This document shows positions 47,222 through 56,012 of a DNA stretch of 64,000 bases, in pieces (positions within the stretch are counted from its first letter, which is position 1; each line of letters begins with the position of its first letter). Origin of the DNA: Henriciella sp. (GTDB lineage: Bacteria; Pseudomonadota; Alphaproteobacteria; Caulobacterales; Hyphomonadaceae); assembly GCF_029936995.1 (NCBI RefSeq), contig NZ_JAPYRE010000001.1:372001-436000 (forward strand), in the 5' to 3' direction. Position numbers and translations under genes: made by a program. The notes beneath the pieces were generated by a model. It was not told the DNA's origin and did not search any database. It saw only the letters and a list, made by a program, of their open reading frames with translations.

Positions 47222-48106
47222 ATGACGACTGCATCCTCTTCTCTTTCCGAACGCTCGGTTGCCTATAGCCGCATGGCTGAGGCGCTCAGGCACCTGGGCG
47301 ATACCTGGCAGGAGTGGCCAGACTTGTCCCAGTGTGCCCGTGCCATGGGCCTTTCACCGCATCATTTCCAGCGGGAGTTTACCCGCTGGGCGGGGGTCAG
47401 TCCGAAACAGTTCCAGGCCGCGCTCGCCCACGCAGAGGCGGGAGACCTGCTTCGGCAGGGGGCAAGCGTCATGGATGCATCCTATGAAGCCGGCCTTTCC
47501 GGGCCGTCGCGTCTTCATGATCTCTTTGTCGCGCATGAAGGGCTTTCGCCCGGCGAGGCAAAATCCGGCGGGGAAGGGGCCAAGCTGAAGATAGGTGAGG
47601 CTCCAACGCCTTTTGGGAGTGGCGTTTTTCTGATCTCCCCGAGAGGGCTGTGCGGGCTTGGGTTTGCCGATGACGGCGCGGAACAGAAAACAGGCTTCCA
47701 GCATCCGGGCTACGTGAAGGAAGCTGTCCTGAAGGATCTGGCCGGACGTTATCCGAATGCCGAAACCGTCCGTGATGACGGTGAAGCCCGCCGCTGGGCC
47801 GACCGCATCTTTCAGGGGAGCGACCCGATCCCCGTCGCGCTTTACGGTACATCTTTCCGGCGCCAGATATGGCGTGCCCTGCTCGATATTCCCGCCGGTG
47901 AAACACGAACCTATGGGCAAGTCGCCGCTGCGGCCGGCCAGCCAAAGGCCGCACGCGCCGCGGGTACTGCGATTGGCGCCAACAATATCTCCTGGCTCAT
48001 CCCCTGCCATCGCGCTCTTGCTTCAGACCAAAGGTTACATAATTACCATTGGGGTGTGGCGCGAAAGCGTGCCATGCTGACATATGAGCGCGCGCACGCT
48101 GCCTGA
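47222..48106 (+). CDS. AraC-type HTH fused to methylated-DNA-protein cysteine methyltransferase
   Basis: The 294-residue protein has an N-terminal AraC-type DNA-binding domain (about 15-115: LSQCARAMGLSPHHFQREF, then GVSPKQFQ). The C-terminal O6-alkylguanine-DNA alkyltransferase domain carries FRRQIWRALLDIPAGET, TYGQVAAAAG and the acceptor site LIPCHRA with C262, ending YHWGVARKRAML. This is the layout of Ada without its N-terminal zinc/Cys38 domain, so it repairs O6-methylguanine. It may bind DNA but should lack phosphotriester-triggered activation. Two GANTC sites (47179-47183 and 47188-47192) lie in its 56-bp upstream gap. Confidence 0.93.
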   Translation: MTTASSSLSERSVAYSRMAEALRHLGDTWQEWPDLSQCARAMGLSPHHFQREFTRWAGVSPKQFQAALAHAEAGDLLRQGASVMDASYEAGLSGPSRLHDLFVAHEGLSPGEAKSGGEGAKLKIGEAPTPFGSGVFLISPRGLCGLGFADDGAEQKTGFQHPGYVKEAVLKDLAGRYPNAETVRDDGEARRWADRIFQGSDPIPVALYGTSFRRQIWRALLDIPAGETRTYGQVAAAAGQPKAARAAGTAIGANNISWLIPCHRALASDQRLHNYHWGVARKRAMLTYERAHAA

Positions 48107-48163
48107 GGCCCATATCGAGCCGCGGGTTTGCGCTGGCGCCCGGTAGGGATCACGGGATCTGCG

Positions 48164-48628
48164 ATGATACTGACTTTCTATGCGCTGACCTTCGTCGCGC
48201 TGGGGATCTGGGGAATTTGGCTGTTGGTAAAGTGGCGCGAGCTGCCCGACTTTTCCAATGCCGTTTACCACTCCATGCGCGAAAAGGGCCTGATCTCTGA
48301 CAGGGTCCGTCAGGAAGACTTCAAGGAGAGCTTCATTCGTTGTGAAGCCCCGCTGGCGGCCAGTTATCGCTGGGTGGCTGCATTCGTCAGCCTCGTTGGC
48401 CTGCCATTGCTGATCATGGCGTTCAACCGCACATGGGATTTTTTCTGGCGCTTGGGCGGCGCTGTTCCAGGCCCGCTGGAACGAGGCTACATGTTCCACC
48501 TTTTCATGACGTTTGTATTCGTCATGGGTGTTGTGGTCGCGCTGCTCTATTTCGTAACTGCGCACTATTACCGCAATGTTCCCCCCTCCCTGAAATCAGA
48601 GATCAAACGTCTGGAAGGCAAATCATGA
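48164..48628 (+). CDS. Hypothetical inner-membrane protein
   Basis: I do not recognise this family. The 154-residue product has three membrane segments: LTFYALTFVALGIWGIWLL at the N-terminus, WVAAFVSLVGLPLLIMAF in the middle and MFHLFMTFVFVMGVVVALLY near the end. A charged cytosolic or periplasmic loop (residues about 23-58, with SMREKGLISDRVRQEDFKES) links the first two. The ATG at 48164 was chosen over an upstream frame start at 48128. The stop overlaps the glyoxalase-fold gene start by 4 bp, so the two are probably translated together. Confidence 0.75.
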   Translation: MILTFYALTFVALGIWGIWLLVKWRELPDFSNAVYHSMREKGLISDRVRQEDFKESFIRCEAPLAASYRWVAAFVSLVGLPLLIMAFNRTWDFFWRLGGAVPGPLERGYMFHLFMTFVFVMGVVVALLYFVTAHYYRNVPPSLKSEIKRLEGKS

Positions 48629-49098
48629 GCGTCGAATATCTCCACACCATGATCCGCATCAGCGATGTTGATGCTGCGCTGTCCTTTTTCTGCGAAGGGC
48701 TGGGGCTGAAAGAGCTGCGCCGTGTCGACAATGAAGCAGGGCGTTTCACGCTCGTCTTCCTGGCTTCGCCGGAAGACATCGCCCGTTATCCAGATGCCCG
48801 TGAGGAAGAGAATGGCCTGCCGCCCGGCCTGCCCATGATCGAGCTGACCCATAACTGGGACCCGGAAAAGCTCGATGGCGGGCGCAATTTCGGCCACCTC
48901 GCCTACAAGGTCGATGACATCTACGCCGCGACAGAGCGGTTCCAGAAGATGGGTGTGACCATCAACCGCCCACCGCGCGACGGACGCATGTGCTTTGTCC
49001 GTTCGCCGGACGGTATTTCTGTCGAACTCCTCCAGAAGGGTGATCCGCTCCCGCCGAAAGAGCCCTGGGCGAGCGCGGAGAATATCGGAACCTGGTAG
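48625..49098 (+). CDS. VOC/glyoxalase-fold protein, lactoylglutathione lyase-like
   Basis: The 157-residue protein has the two-module VOC fold: LHTMIRISDVDAALSFFCEG at the N-terminus (metal-binding His), MIELTHNWD (metal-binding Glu), FGHLAYKVDDIYAATERF (second His) and SPDGISVELLQKG (second Glu). This full set of metal ligands matches glyoxalase I, which isomerises the hemithioacetal of methylglyoxal and glutathione. It is probable but not certain that this is the true GloA. The ATG at 48625 overlaps the stop of the membrane protein gene. Confidence 0.85.
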   Translation: MSVEYLHTMIRISDVDAALSFFCEGLGLKELRRVDNEAGRFTLVFLASPEDIARYPDAREEENGLPPGLPMIELTHNWDPEKLDGGRNFGHLAYKVDDIYAATERFQKMGVTINRPPRDGRMCFVRSPDGISVELLQKGDPLPPKEPWASAENIGTW

Positions 49099-49165
49099 AG
49101 GCTTCTGTACCAGGCCGCCGGAAAAGTGCTCTTGGCAGCGTGAGGGGAAAGTTTAGCTAGGAAGT

Positions 49166-50521
49166 ATGGCTGACGAAAAAGACCCTGAGCGAAACCGCTG
49201 GAGTGCCCGCATCGCGCGCACAGCGAAGGTTGGCTCCAACCTGTCGGGTGCCGGTCTCTCCTATGCCGCCAACAGGGTTTTTGGCGGGGACGAAAGCGAG
49301 GATCGTAATGCCCGCGCCCTCGCTGCTGCTCTGGGGCGTACAAAAGGCCCCCTGATGAAGGTGGCGCAGCTGCTGTCGACCATTCCTGACTTCCTGCCGC
49401 CCGAATATGCACGCGAACTATCGCAACTTCAGGCGCAGGCCCCTGCTATGGGCTGGCCATTCGTAAAGCGCCGGATGCGGGCCGAACTCGGTGCTGACTG
49501 GCAGTCGGGTTTCGAGACCTTCGGCAAGGAAGCCGCCCATGCTGCCTCGCTCGGGCAGGTCCATCGCGCGACGCTTCCCGATGGCCGCGAGGTTGCCTGC
49601 AAACTGCAATATCCCGACATGGCAAGCGCAGTGGAAAGTGACGTCGGCCAGTTGAAACAGCTGCTTGGCCTTTTCCGGCGCATGGATGGCTCCATCGACC
49701 CGCGCGAGATCATCGAGGAGATTACTGACCGGCTGCGCGAAGAACTCGACTATGAGCGCGAACGCAAGGCCATGCGCCTTTACCGGGAGATGCTGGAGCC
49801 CAAGGATTTCGTGCATATCCCGAAGCCCGTCGAAGAGCTCTCCACGGACCGTTTGCTGACCATGGAATGGGTGAGCGGCGATCCGCTCAACACCTATGAG
49901 GATGCGTCCCAGGACGTCCGTAACGGCATTGCCAGGCGTCTGTTCTGGACATGGTGGCTGCCGGTAACGCGTTACGCTGTCATTCATGGCGACCCGCATC
50001 TCGGCAATTACCAGGTCACCGATGGCGGCGAAGGACTCAACCTCCTCGACTTCGGCTGCATCCGAATTTTCTCGCCAAATTTCGTTGGCGGCGTTGTCGA
50101 CCTCTACCGCGCCATGCTGGCAGATGATTTTGATGCGGCTTATGCGGCTTACGAGAAATGGGGCTTCACAAATCTCAATAGGGAGCTGGTCGAGATCCTG
50201 AATATCTGGGCCCGGTTTATCTATGGCCCGCTGCTGGAAGACCGTGTGCGCAGCGTCGCTGACGGTGTGAAGCCGGGCGAGTACGGTCGCCGCGAAGCGT
50301 TTGAGGTGCGTAAGAAACTGAAGGAACGCGGTCCTGTCACGATCCCCCGCGAATTTGTCTTCATGGACCGCGCTGCCGTCGGGCTCGGTGCGGCCTATCT
50401 TCGACTGGGGGCTGAACTGAATTATCACCAGCTGTTCGAGGAAAGCCTGGAGGGTTTTTCCGAAGCCGCTGTTGCAGACCGTCAGACCGAAGCGCTTTCC
50501 AAGGCCGGGCTCAGCGTCTAA
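49166..50521 (+). CDS. ABC1/AarF/UbiB-family atypical kinase
   Basis: The 451-residue protein has the ABC1 (ADCK/UbiB) kinase-like fold: an N-terminal extension, the K-x-x-Q motif (here MKVAQLLSTIPDFLPPEY), the Ala-rich loop AAHAASLGQVHRA, ACKLQYP, EELDYERERK, HGDPHLGN and LLDFG. The family supports ubiquinone synthesis or lipid homeostasis with low kinase activity. The usual KxGQ motif reads KVAQ, a Gly-to-Ala change that may matter for autoinhibition. AGGAAG precedes the ATG. The CPBP protease gene follows after 10 bp. Confidence 0.92.
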   Translation: MADEKDPERNRWSARIARTAKVGSNLSGAGLSYAANRVFGGDESEDRNARALAAALGRTKGPLMKVAQLLSTIPDFLPPEYARELSQLQAQAPAMGWPFVKRRMRAELGADWQSGFETFGKEAAHAASLGQVHRATLPDGREVACKLQYPDMASAVESDVGQLKQLLGLFRRMDGSIDPREIIEEITDRLREELDYERERKAMRLYREMLEPKDFVHIPKPVEELSTDRLLTMEWVSGDPLNTYEDASQDVRNGIARRLFWTWWLPVTRYAVIHGDPHLGNYQVTDGGEGLNLLDFGCIRIFSPNFVGGVVDLYRAMLADDFDAAYAAYEKWGFTNLNRELVEILNIWARFIYGPLLEDRVRSVADGVKPGEYGRREAFEVRKKLKERGPVTIPREFVFMDRAAVGLGAAYLRLGAELNYHQLFEESLEGFSEAAVADRQTEALSKAGLSV

Positions 50522-50531
50522 GCGGGACTGT

Positions 50532-51278
50532 ATGGAAACCGGCCCTTACAACACCCCGCAAGCCCTTGGGCGCGAACCGTTTACGGCCGCTTTCTGGACC
50601 CTGTGTGCTCCCTTCCTGTTTCCGGTTGCGGGTGCGGCGCTTCTCGGCCTCATCTGGCCTGCTTTCTTTGATATCATCAATGATGCGCAAGCGGCTCAAA
50701 GTGCCGTACGTGCCGTCTGGGTCGCACAGTGTGCCTTCCTGATTGTCCATTTCGGGATACTCAGCCTGTGGAGTGAGCATATTGGGGCGGGCGCTTTTGC
50801 CGGACAGATGACGGCCTCCCAGAACTGGATCGTCGCAGCCATCCTGCTTGGGCCTGTGATCCTGCTGACGCCGACTCTGATCGCCGGATTGGTTTTCGGC
50901 GGAGAAGAGGGCTGGAAATATTCCGGCGAAGTCAATGAGAGCCTGTTTGCTGTCGAGAACTGGAGTGCGTCTTACGTTGTCTATGCACTCCTCCTTGCGC
51001 CTCTACTTGAAGAGGTGACGTTTCGCGGTGTCGCGCTCGGCGCACTCCTGGTGCGCGGTGTGCCGCCGGGTATGGCGATGGTGCTTTCAAGCGCGGCCTT
51101 CACCTTCCTGCATGTACAGTATTCCATCCCCGCTTTGGCGGTTGTCTTTGCGGCCGGAATGGGGTTCGCGTGGTTGCGCATCAAAAGCGGCACAATCCTG
51201 GTGCCCATTCTCGCGCACATTGCCGCCAACGGCCTTGTCACATTTCTTGCCAGCCTCAGCCCGCCTCCCGCTGGGTGA
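50532..51278 (+). CDS. CPBP-family intramembrane metalloprotease
   Basis: The 248-residue membrane protein has about seven hydrophobic segments and the three CPBP (Abi/Rce1-like) motifs: EEVTFRG, FLHVQYS and HIAANGL, which carry the catalytic Glu and metal-binding His residues. Such proteins cleave prenylated proteins or membrane peptides, or act in bacteriocin immunity; the substrate here is unknown. The ATG at 50532 follows the ABC1 stop by 10 bp, so the two genes are probably cotranscribed. Confidence 0.88.
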   Translation: METGPYNTPQALGREPFTAAFWTLCAPFLFPVAGAALLGLIWPAFFDIINDAQAAQSAVRAVWVAQCAFLIVHFGILSLWSEHIGAGAFAGQMTASQNWIVAAILLGPVILLTPTLIAGLVFGGEEGWKYSGEVNESLFAVENWSASYVVYALLLAPLLEEVTFRGVALGALLVRGVPPGMAMVLSSAAFTFLHVQYSIPALAVVFAAGMGFAWLRIKSGTILVPILAHIAANGLVTFLASLSPPPAG

Positions 51279-51321
51279 GGCCTTGCTGTAACACCAAAGC
51301 TCCGGCAAACCGCTTCGCCTG

Positions 51322-51756
51322 ATGACTGATGATTTTACCCGATCCCAGAGTTTCGATGTGCCTGCGGGCTATGAGCTTCTGCCTTGGCACAGAGGCTTCG
51401 GCCGACAGGTCGGCCCGCTTTTCGAGAAACGTGACGAGAATGGCCTGACGCGCGGCTTCCGCGTCGAGGAGCACCACACCAATGGCATGATGAATGCGCA
51501 TGGCGGTATGCTCATGACCTTTGCCGACATGGCCTGGGGCGGGGCGATCGACAATGATGAAGAGACCTGGTGGGTCACGGTCCGCCTGCTGTGTGATTTC
51601 CTGTCAGGGGCCAAGCTCGGTGACTGGGTAGAAGGACGCGGCACCCTCGTATCGGATGTGGATGATATCTACACCGTGGATGGGGAAATCTGGGCAGGTG
51701 ACCGGACACTCCTGACAGGCACTGGCCTGTTCAAGGTCATAAAACGGCGCGGTTAG
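51322..51756 (+). CDS. PaaI-like hotdog-fold thioesterase
   Basis: The 144-residue protein has the hotdog acyl-CoA thioesterase layout: a conserved segment with [19 protein letters not shown] (HGG motif and catalytic Asp region), a strand with [13 protein letters not shown], and [20 protein letters not shown] near the end. It would hydrolyse short or aromatic acyl-CoA; no substrate can be assigned. The next gene, an alpha/beta hydrolase, starts 12 bp after its stop. Confidence 0.87.
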   Translation: MTDDFTRSQSFDVPAGYELLPWHRGFGRQVGPLFEKRDENGLTRGFRVEEHHTNGMMNAHGGMLMTFADMAWGGAIDNDEETWWVTVRLLCDFLSGAKLGDWVEGRGTLVSDVDDIYTVDGEIWAGDRTLLTGTGLFKVIKRRG

Positions 51757-51767
51757 GGATATTCGAC

Positions 51768-52751
51768 ATGGCAGCAGACAGTGAGACGCGCCAGCGTCCG
51801 GAGACCCGGCCTGAGCCTACTGATGAAGACCTGATCCTTCGCCCTTATGGCGGGGAGAAACCACCCGCGCCGGACTGGTTCACCCGCGCCGTGGAGACCC
51901 CTTATCGCACGGGCGAGGTTGAGGTCGACGGCGCAAGGATCGTCTGGCAGCAATGGGGGGATCCCTCAAAACCGGGCCTGCTGCTTGCGCACGGAAACGG
52001 CGCGCATTCCCATTGGTGGGATTTCATTGCTCCCTTCCTGGCAGACGACTGGAACGTCGTGGCTCCCAGTTTCTCCGGCATGGGCGACAGTGGCTGGCGC
52101 GACGCCTACAGCTTCACCAGTTTCGCCCAGGAACAGGTTGCCGTCAGCGAGGCTGCCGGACTGTTCGACCATGCGCAGAAGCCGCTTATCGTGGCGCACA
52201 GCTTTGGTGGTATCATATCGCTTGTCACGGCCATGCAGCATGGCGACCGGTTTGAGGGCGCGGTCATCGTCGATAGCCATATTGAGCCACCGGGCGATGA
52301 CCGGCCCCGTCCGCCGAAGCGCCAGCGTCCCAATCGTATCTATTCAGACCTGACCACCGCACTTGCCCGGTTCCGGCTTGCGCCACCGCAGCCTTGCGAC
52401 AACCACTACGCTGTCGACTACATCGCCCGCCACAGTGTGCGTGAAGTAACTGGTGAGGACGGTGAGAAAGGCCTCAGCTGGAAGTTCGACCCCTTCATAT
52501 TTTCAAAGCTGATGAAGGAGTGGGACAAGCTCGACCTGACAAATCTGGAAACACTTTGTCCGATCGTGTTCATGCGTGGCGAACTTTCTAGCCTCGCGAC
52601 GCCTGAGGTCTCGGCCTACATGCAGTCCCTGCAGGAACCGCCCATCCCGATGGTTACCGTTCCCGACGCCTATCACCACGTCATGCTCGACCAGCCGCTG
52701 GCATTTGTCTCGGCCCTGCGTGGCCTGCTGACAGGCTGGCCATCCAGATAA
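51768..52751 (+). CDS. Alpha/beta hydrolase
   Basis: The 327-residue protein has the alpha/beta hydrolase fold: oxyanion region LLAHGNGAHSHWW, nucleophile elbow VAHSFGGI (catalytic Ser, about residue 145), a late acidic residue near FMRGELSSLATPE, and catalytic His in AYHHVMLDQP. About 50 charged residues precede the fold (ETRQRPETRPEPTDED). It is probably an esterase or dienelactone-type hydrolase in the cytosol. It follows the thioesterase by 11 bp, suggesting a joint transcript. Confidence 0.87.
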   Translation: MAADSETRQRPETRPEPTDEDLILRPYGGEKPPAPDWFTRAVETPYRTGEVEVDGARIVWQQWGDPSKPGLLLAHGNGAHSHWWDFIAPFLADDWNVVAPSFSGMGDSGWRDAYSFTSFAQEQVAVSEAAGLFDHAQKPLIVAHSFGGIISLVTAMQHGDRFEGAVIVDSHIEPPGDDRPRPPKRQRPNRIYSDLTTALARFRLAPPQPCDNHYAVDYIARHSVREVTGEDGEKGLSWKFDPFIFSKLMKEWDKLDLTNLETLCPIVFMRGELSSLATPEVSAYMQSLQEPPIPMVTVPDAYHHVMLDQPLAFVSALRGLLTGWPSR

Positions 52752-52841
52752 ACCGCAAGCTGTCCGAAAAGACGGATGGGTGGAAGCGGGGGGCAAAATC
52801 CTGTTTGCAACCTGCTGCCACGCACCCTAAACCCCCGCTCC

Positions 52842-53333
52842 ATGATCGAGATTGTCGCTGAGAATCCAGGCCAGCATGCCGAGGCCATTGAAACCCTGTT
52901 TGACCGGACCTTCGGGCCCGGTCACTTCGCGAAGACGGCAGAGCGCCTGCGGGAGTATTCCGCTTCTGTGCCAGAGGTGAACCGCGTCGCCCTGTTGGAG
53001 GGGCAGGTAATTGCGGTCTGTCGCGTATGGCCACTTGTCGTGGGCGAGGCTCGCACGCAAGCCCTTTTCTATGGTCCTGTTGCCGTGGCACCGGATCACC
53101 GCGGCGACAGCCTTGGCCTGAAGGTGACTGAAGCGGCCCTTGAGGCCGGGCAGGCGGCTGGCTGGCCTGCGGCAGTCCTGATCGGTGCCCCTGACTATTT
53201 CGGCCGGATCGGGTTTACCGTCACACCAAAGGGCCAGATCGTCTTTCCCGGTCCTCAGGATCAATCCCGCGTTATGGTCCGCGACCTTGCAGGTGATGCA
53301 AGCGGGCTCGCAGGGCTTGTCATAGCGGGCTAG
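52842..53333 (+). CDS. GNAT family N-acetyltransferase
   Basis: The 163-residue protein has the GCN5-related acetyltransferase fold with the acetyl-CoA binding region LFYGPVAVAPDHRGDSLGLK and the following helix, then VLIGAPDYFGRIGF, typical of the YhbS-like subgroup. The acceptor is unknown. The ATG at 52842 was chosen over a longer frame beginning at 52776 because the family starts with MIEIVAENP. Its stop is three bases from that of the convergent DUF421 gene. Confidence 0.87.
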   Translation: MIEIVAENPGQHAEAIETLFDRTFGPGHFAKTAERLREYSASVPEVNRVALLEGQVIAVCRVWPLVVGEARTQALFYGPVAVAPDHRGDSLGLKVTEAALEAGQAAGWPAAVLIGAPDYFGRIGFTVTPKGQIVFPGPQDQSRVMVRDLAGDASGLAGLVIAG

Positions 53334-53336
53334 CCG

Positions 53337-53903
53337 TCAGGACGTTGATGCGCGTTCAGCTTGCGGGATGCCTTCTATCCCGTCAATGAAGTCTACAGCC
53401 CGGGCGCGGCTGACCTTCTTGCTGACGCGGGGTATAACGCTCATCGAGGCATCTGTTTCGAGGATGACCCACTGTGCGTCATCAGGGTCGACAAGGCCGT
53501 TCTCGCGAAGCGCCGACATCACTTCGCGTTTTGTTACGCGTTCTGTGAGCATTGCCTTGTCCCTGAACTCGCCATTCTGGAGAAGTATGACCGGCTCGGC
53601 CTTCACTAATCTGGAAACAAAACGGCTGTGAAGGATGCTCTTGGTCAGGGTCCACTGAAGCAGCAGCAATGTGGCGATGCCACCGATCGACTCCAGGACA
53701 GTCACGCCTTTCAGAACAATGCCCGATGCGGCAAGCGAACCAATCGCCACGGTTACGATCCAGTCAAAGTTATTCATCTGTGACGTTGAGCGCTTGCCGG
53801 ATATCCGGATTAGCAGAACGATCGTGAGATACATGATCGGAGCAGACAGGATGACCCTGAGCAGGTCGCTCTCCTGGTCCAGAAGTACGGGGTCCATGGG
53901 CAT
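53337..53903 (-). CDS. DUF421 (YetF/YcaP-like) membrane protein
   Basis: The 188-residue protein has about three N-terminal membrane helices followed by a soluble DUF421 domain with RISGKRSTSQMNNFDWIVT, KAEPVILLQNGEF, VTKREVMSALRENGL and WVILETDASMSVI, all characteristic of the YetF/YcaP group. The function of this family is not established. It lies 69 bp downstream of the VWA-like gene on the same strand and could be cotranscribed with that operon. Confidence 0.88.
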   Translation of the reverse strand: MPMDPVLLDQESDLLRVILSAPIMYLTIVLLIRISGKRSTSQMNNFDWIVTVAIGSLAASGIVLKGVTVLESIGGIATLLLLQWTLTKSILHSRFVSRLVKAEPVILLQNGEFRDKAMLTERVTKREVMSALRENGLVDPDDAQWVILETDASMSVIPRVSKKVSRARAVDFIDGIEGIPQAERASTS

Positions 53904-53972
53904 TGGGCTCCTGAGCTTGAAATCAGTTCAAGACTGAATGCGCAAAGCCACCGGCCTGTTCCGGTCCGGTCT

Positions 53973-56012
53973 TTATCTGCCTTCGCGCCGCCAGGCCAGC
54001 AGCAGGAAGATCACGACCAGTCCAGCTGCCAGCAGGCCGGGTAGAAGGGGCAGGCTCGTTGAGCTTCTTACCGCATAAGCACCGCGTTCGCGCAGGCCAA
54101 GCCAGTTACCTCCTTCCGCGTCCGCATTTCGCCCAACACGGCGTGTATCCGGCATGCTGTCGCTGGGGCTGTCCATCGTATAAACGCCGCCACCCGTGTG
54201 CTCGGCGACTGGCCTGAGGACATCACCTGTCGCTTCCAGGGCGGCATATTCCTTCGGATTAGCCGGGCCATTCAGAGTTACCGCTTCCAGTCCCCCCGCG
54301 CGGGCGCGGAAGAGGCCGAGACGGTCAATCGGGGCTTCGGCAACGAACTCACCCGGCCCTGTTGCCTGCCAGTCCGGTTGCATCGTCGATCCGTCAGGCC
54401 TTTCGATGGTGAGCGGTGCAGCGTTGTCTGAGAGTGTGCGCAAGGTCGCGCGCACCGTGTCGCCACGGGCTTCAAGACGCAGCTGGCGTTCTTCCAGTTC
54501 CGGCTCTTTCATCAGCCAGTGCACCATGCGCCGGATCAGCTCTGCAAATGGGCCGCCGCCATCATGCCCGCGCGCCCAGAGCCAGATCTGGCCGGAGAGG
54601 AGCTGTGCGACCCGTCCTTCATCGACACGGTCAACAACAAGCAGAGGGTCGCCGTTACGGGCCGTCATCAACACATCGCCAGCTTCGGCCTCTGCCTTGA
54701 TGTAGCGCACCCAACTGCCCCATTCCCGACCGTCGAGGCTCTGGGTCACCGTGTGGCGTTTGCCGGTGTCAGAAAGCTCAGGCGTGAACTCGCCAACCTC
54801 TATCGAGTTGGTCGGCAGGGCAGGCAGCACCCCTGCCAGGGGGGTGTTCGCCAGGCTCGCCGGGCCGGCAAAGTCTTCGCCCGCCGCGATCATCAAAGCG
54901 CCGCCATCGGCGACATAACGCGCCATGTTTGCGAGATAGCTCATCGTGATGACGGTGCGCCGTTCATACTGGTCGAAAATGATCAGGTCGAACTCGTCGA
55001 GCTTGCTTTCGAATAGCTCCTGCGTCGGAAACGGGATCAGTGCCATCTCATCAAGCGGCGTGATGTCCTGCTTGAAGGGCGGGCGCAGGATGGTGAAGTG
55101 AACGAGGTCGACAGATGGGTCGGACTTCAGCAGGTCGCGCCAGACACGCCCGGCGGCATTCGGCTTGCCGGTGATCAGCAGCACGCGCAGCCGGTCGCGC
55201 ACACCGGACAGGGTCGCTGCTGTGCGATTATTGGCGAGCGTGAGCTCCTGCTCTCCTTCAGGGGTTTCGACAACGACGATATTGTCGCCGCGCCGCTCGA
55301 TCTCTATGGGAAGCGGCGTTTCCACACCGGTCTCGACGGTAATCTCCTCGGCGCGCGCGCCGTTGATCGAGACGGACACACTTGCCGTGTCCGTCACAGG
55401 ATCATCCACCCGCACGACGAATTGCGCCTCTTCGCCGACAATCCCGAAATCCGGGGCACGGACAAGCGAGATGCGCCGGTCGCCGCTGTCCGGGTCTCCG
55501 GTGACAAGTGTATGAATGGGGCCAAGTTCTTCCAGCCGCGAGAGGTCCTCCGGTACGTCATGCACCTGGCCGTCTGTTACAAGCACAGCCCCGGCAATCC
55601 GGTCGCGTGGCACATCCGCCATAAGGCCTTCCAGTGCGCCGATAAGGTTGGTTCCGTCAGAATCGCTGTCTGTCTCGACCATGCGGACATCGAGCGATGC
55701 ATCGGCATCGAGCTTAGCCTGCAGTTGCTCGCGCGCGGCATCCGCGATTTCCATGCGCTCGCCAAAGGTCATGCTTTCAGACCGGTCGACGATCACTGCC
55801 GCCACAGAGGGGAGCGGCTCGCGTTCTTCCCGGACATAGGCCGGATTGGCCAGTGCAGCGGCGATGACAGTCAGGACAGCCGCGCGGGTCAGCCAGGCTC
55901 GTCCGCGCCAGCGCAGATAGGCGACATAGGAGACCAGGCACAAGACAAGCAGGCCGATAAGAACCGGCCAGCCAAGCAGAGGGTCGAAGCTGATGCGGGC
56001 GGCTTCGGTCAT
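53973..56012 (-). CDS. VWA-like, glutamine amidotransferase-like membrane protein of a MoxR operon
   Basis: The 679-residue protein begins with two membrane helices (about 12-30 and 40-58) and a short VWA-like domain (VAAVIVDRSESMTFGERM, with DRSES resembling a metal-ion-dependent adhesion site). A beta-rich periplasmic part and a segment like DJ-1/glutamine amidotransferase folds (LIIFDQYERRTVITMSY to GGALMIAAG) follow. One C-terminal helix near residue 650-670 ends it. It is the last of five genes headed by MoxR. Proteins of this type act with MoxR ATPases in envelope stress or assembly; the exact role is unknown. It overlaps the DUF4159 gene by 4 bp. Confidence 0.85.
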   Translation of the reverse strand: MTEAARISFDPLLGWPVLIGLLVLCLVSYVAYLRWRGRAWLTRAAVLTVIAAALANPAYVREEREPLPSVAAVIVDRSESMTFGERMEIADAAREQLQAKLDADASLDVRMVETDSDSDGTNLIGALEGLMADVPRDRIAGAVLVTDGQVHDVPEDLSRLEELGPIHTLVTGDPDSGDRRISLVRAPDFGIVGEEAQFVVRVDDPVTDTASVSVSINGARAEEITVETGVETPLPIEIERRGDNIVVVETPEGEQELTLANNRTAATLSGVRDRLRVLLITGKPNAAGRVWRDLLKSDPSVDLVHFTILRPPFKQDITPLDEMALIPFPTQELFESKLDEFDLIIFDQYERRTVITMSYLANMARYVADGGALMIAAGEDFAGPASLANTPLAGVLPALPTNSIEVGEFTPELSDTGKRHTVTQSLDGREWGSWVRYIKAEAEAGDVLMTARNGDPLLVVDRVDEGRVAQLLSGQIWLWARGHDGGGPFAELIRRMVHWLMKEPELEERQLRLEARGDTVRATLRTLSDNAAPLTIERPDGSTMQPDWQATGPGEFVAEAPIDRLGLFRARAGGLEAVTLNGPANPKEYAALEATGDVLRPVAEHTGGGVYTMDSPSDSMPDTRRVGRNADAEGGNWLGLRERGAYAVRSSTSLPLLPGLLAAGLVVIFLLLAWRREGR

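Noticed and set aside
49418-50428. A 336-codon antisense frame opposite the ABC1 gene
   Set aside because: Shadow of a real gene in high-G+C sequence; no family features.
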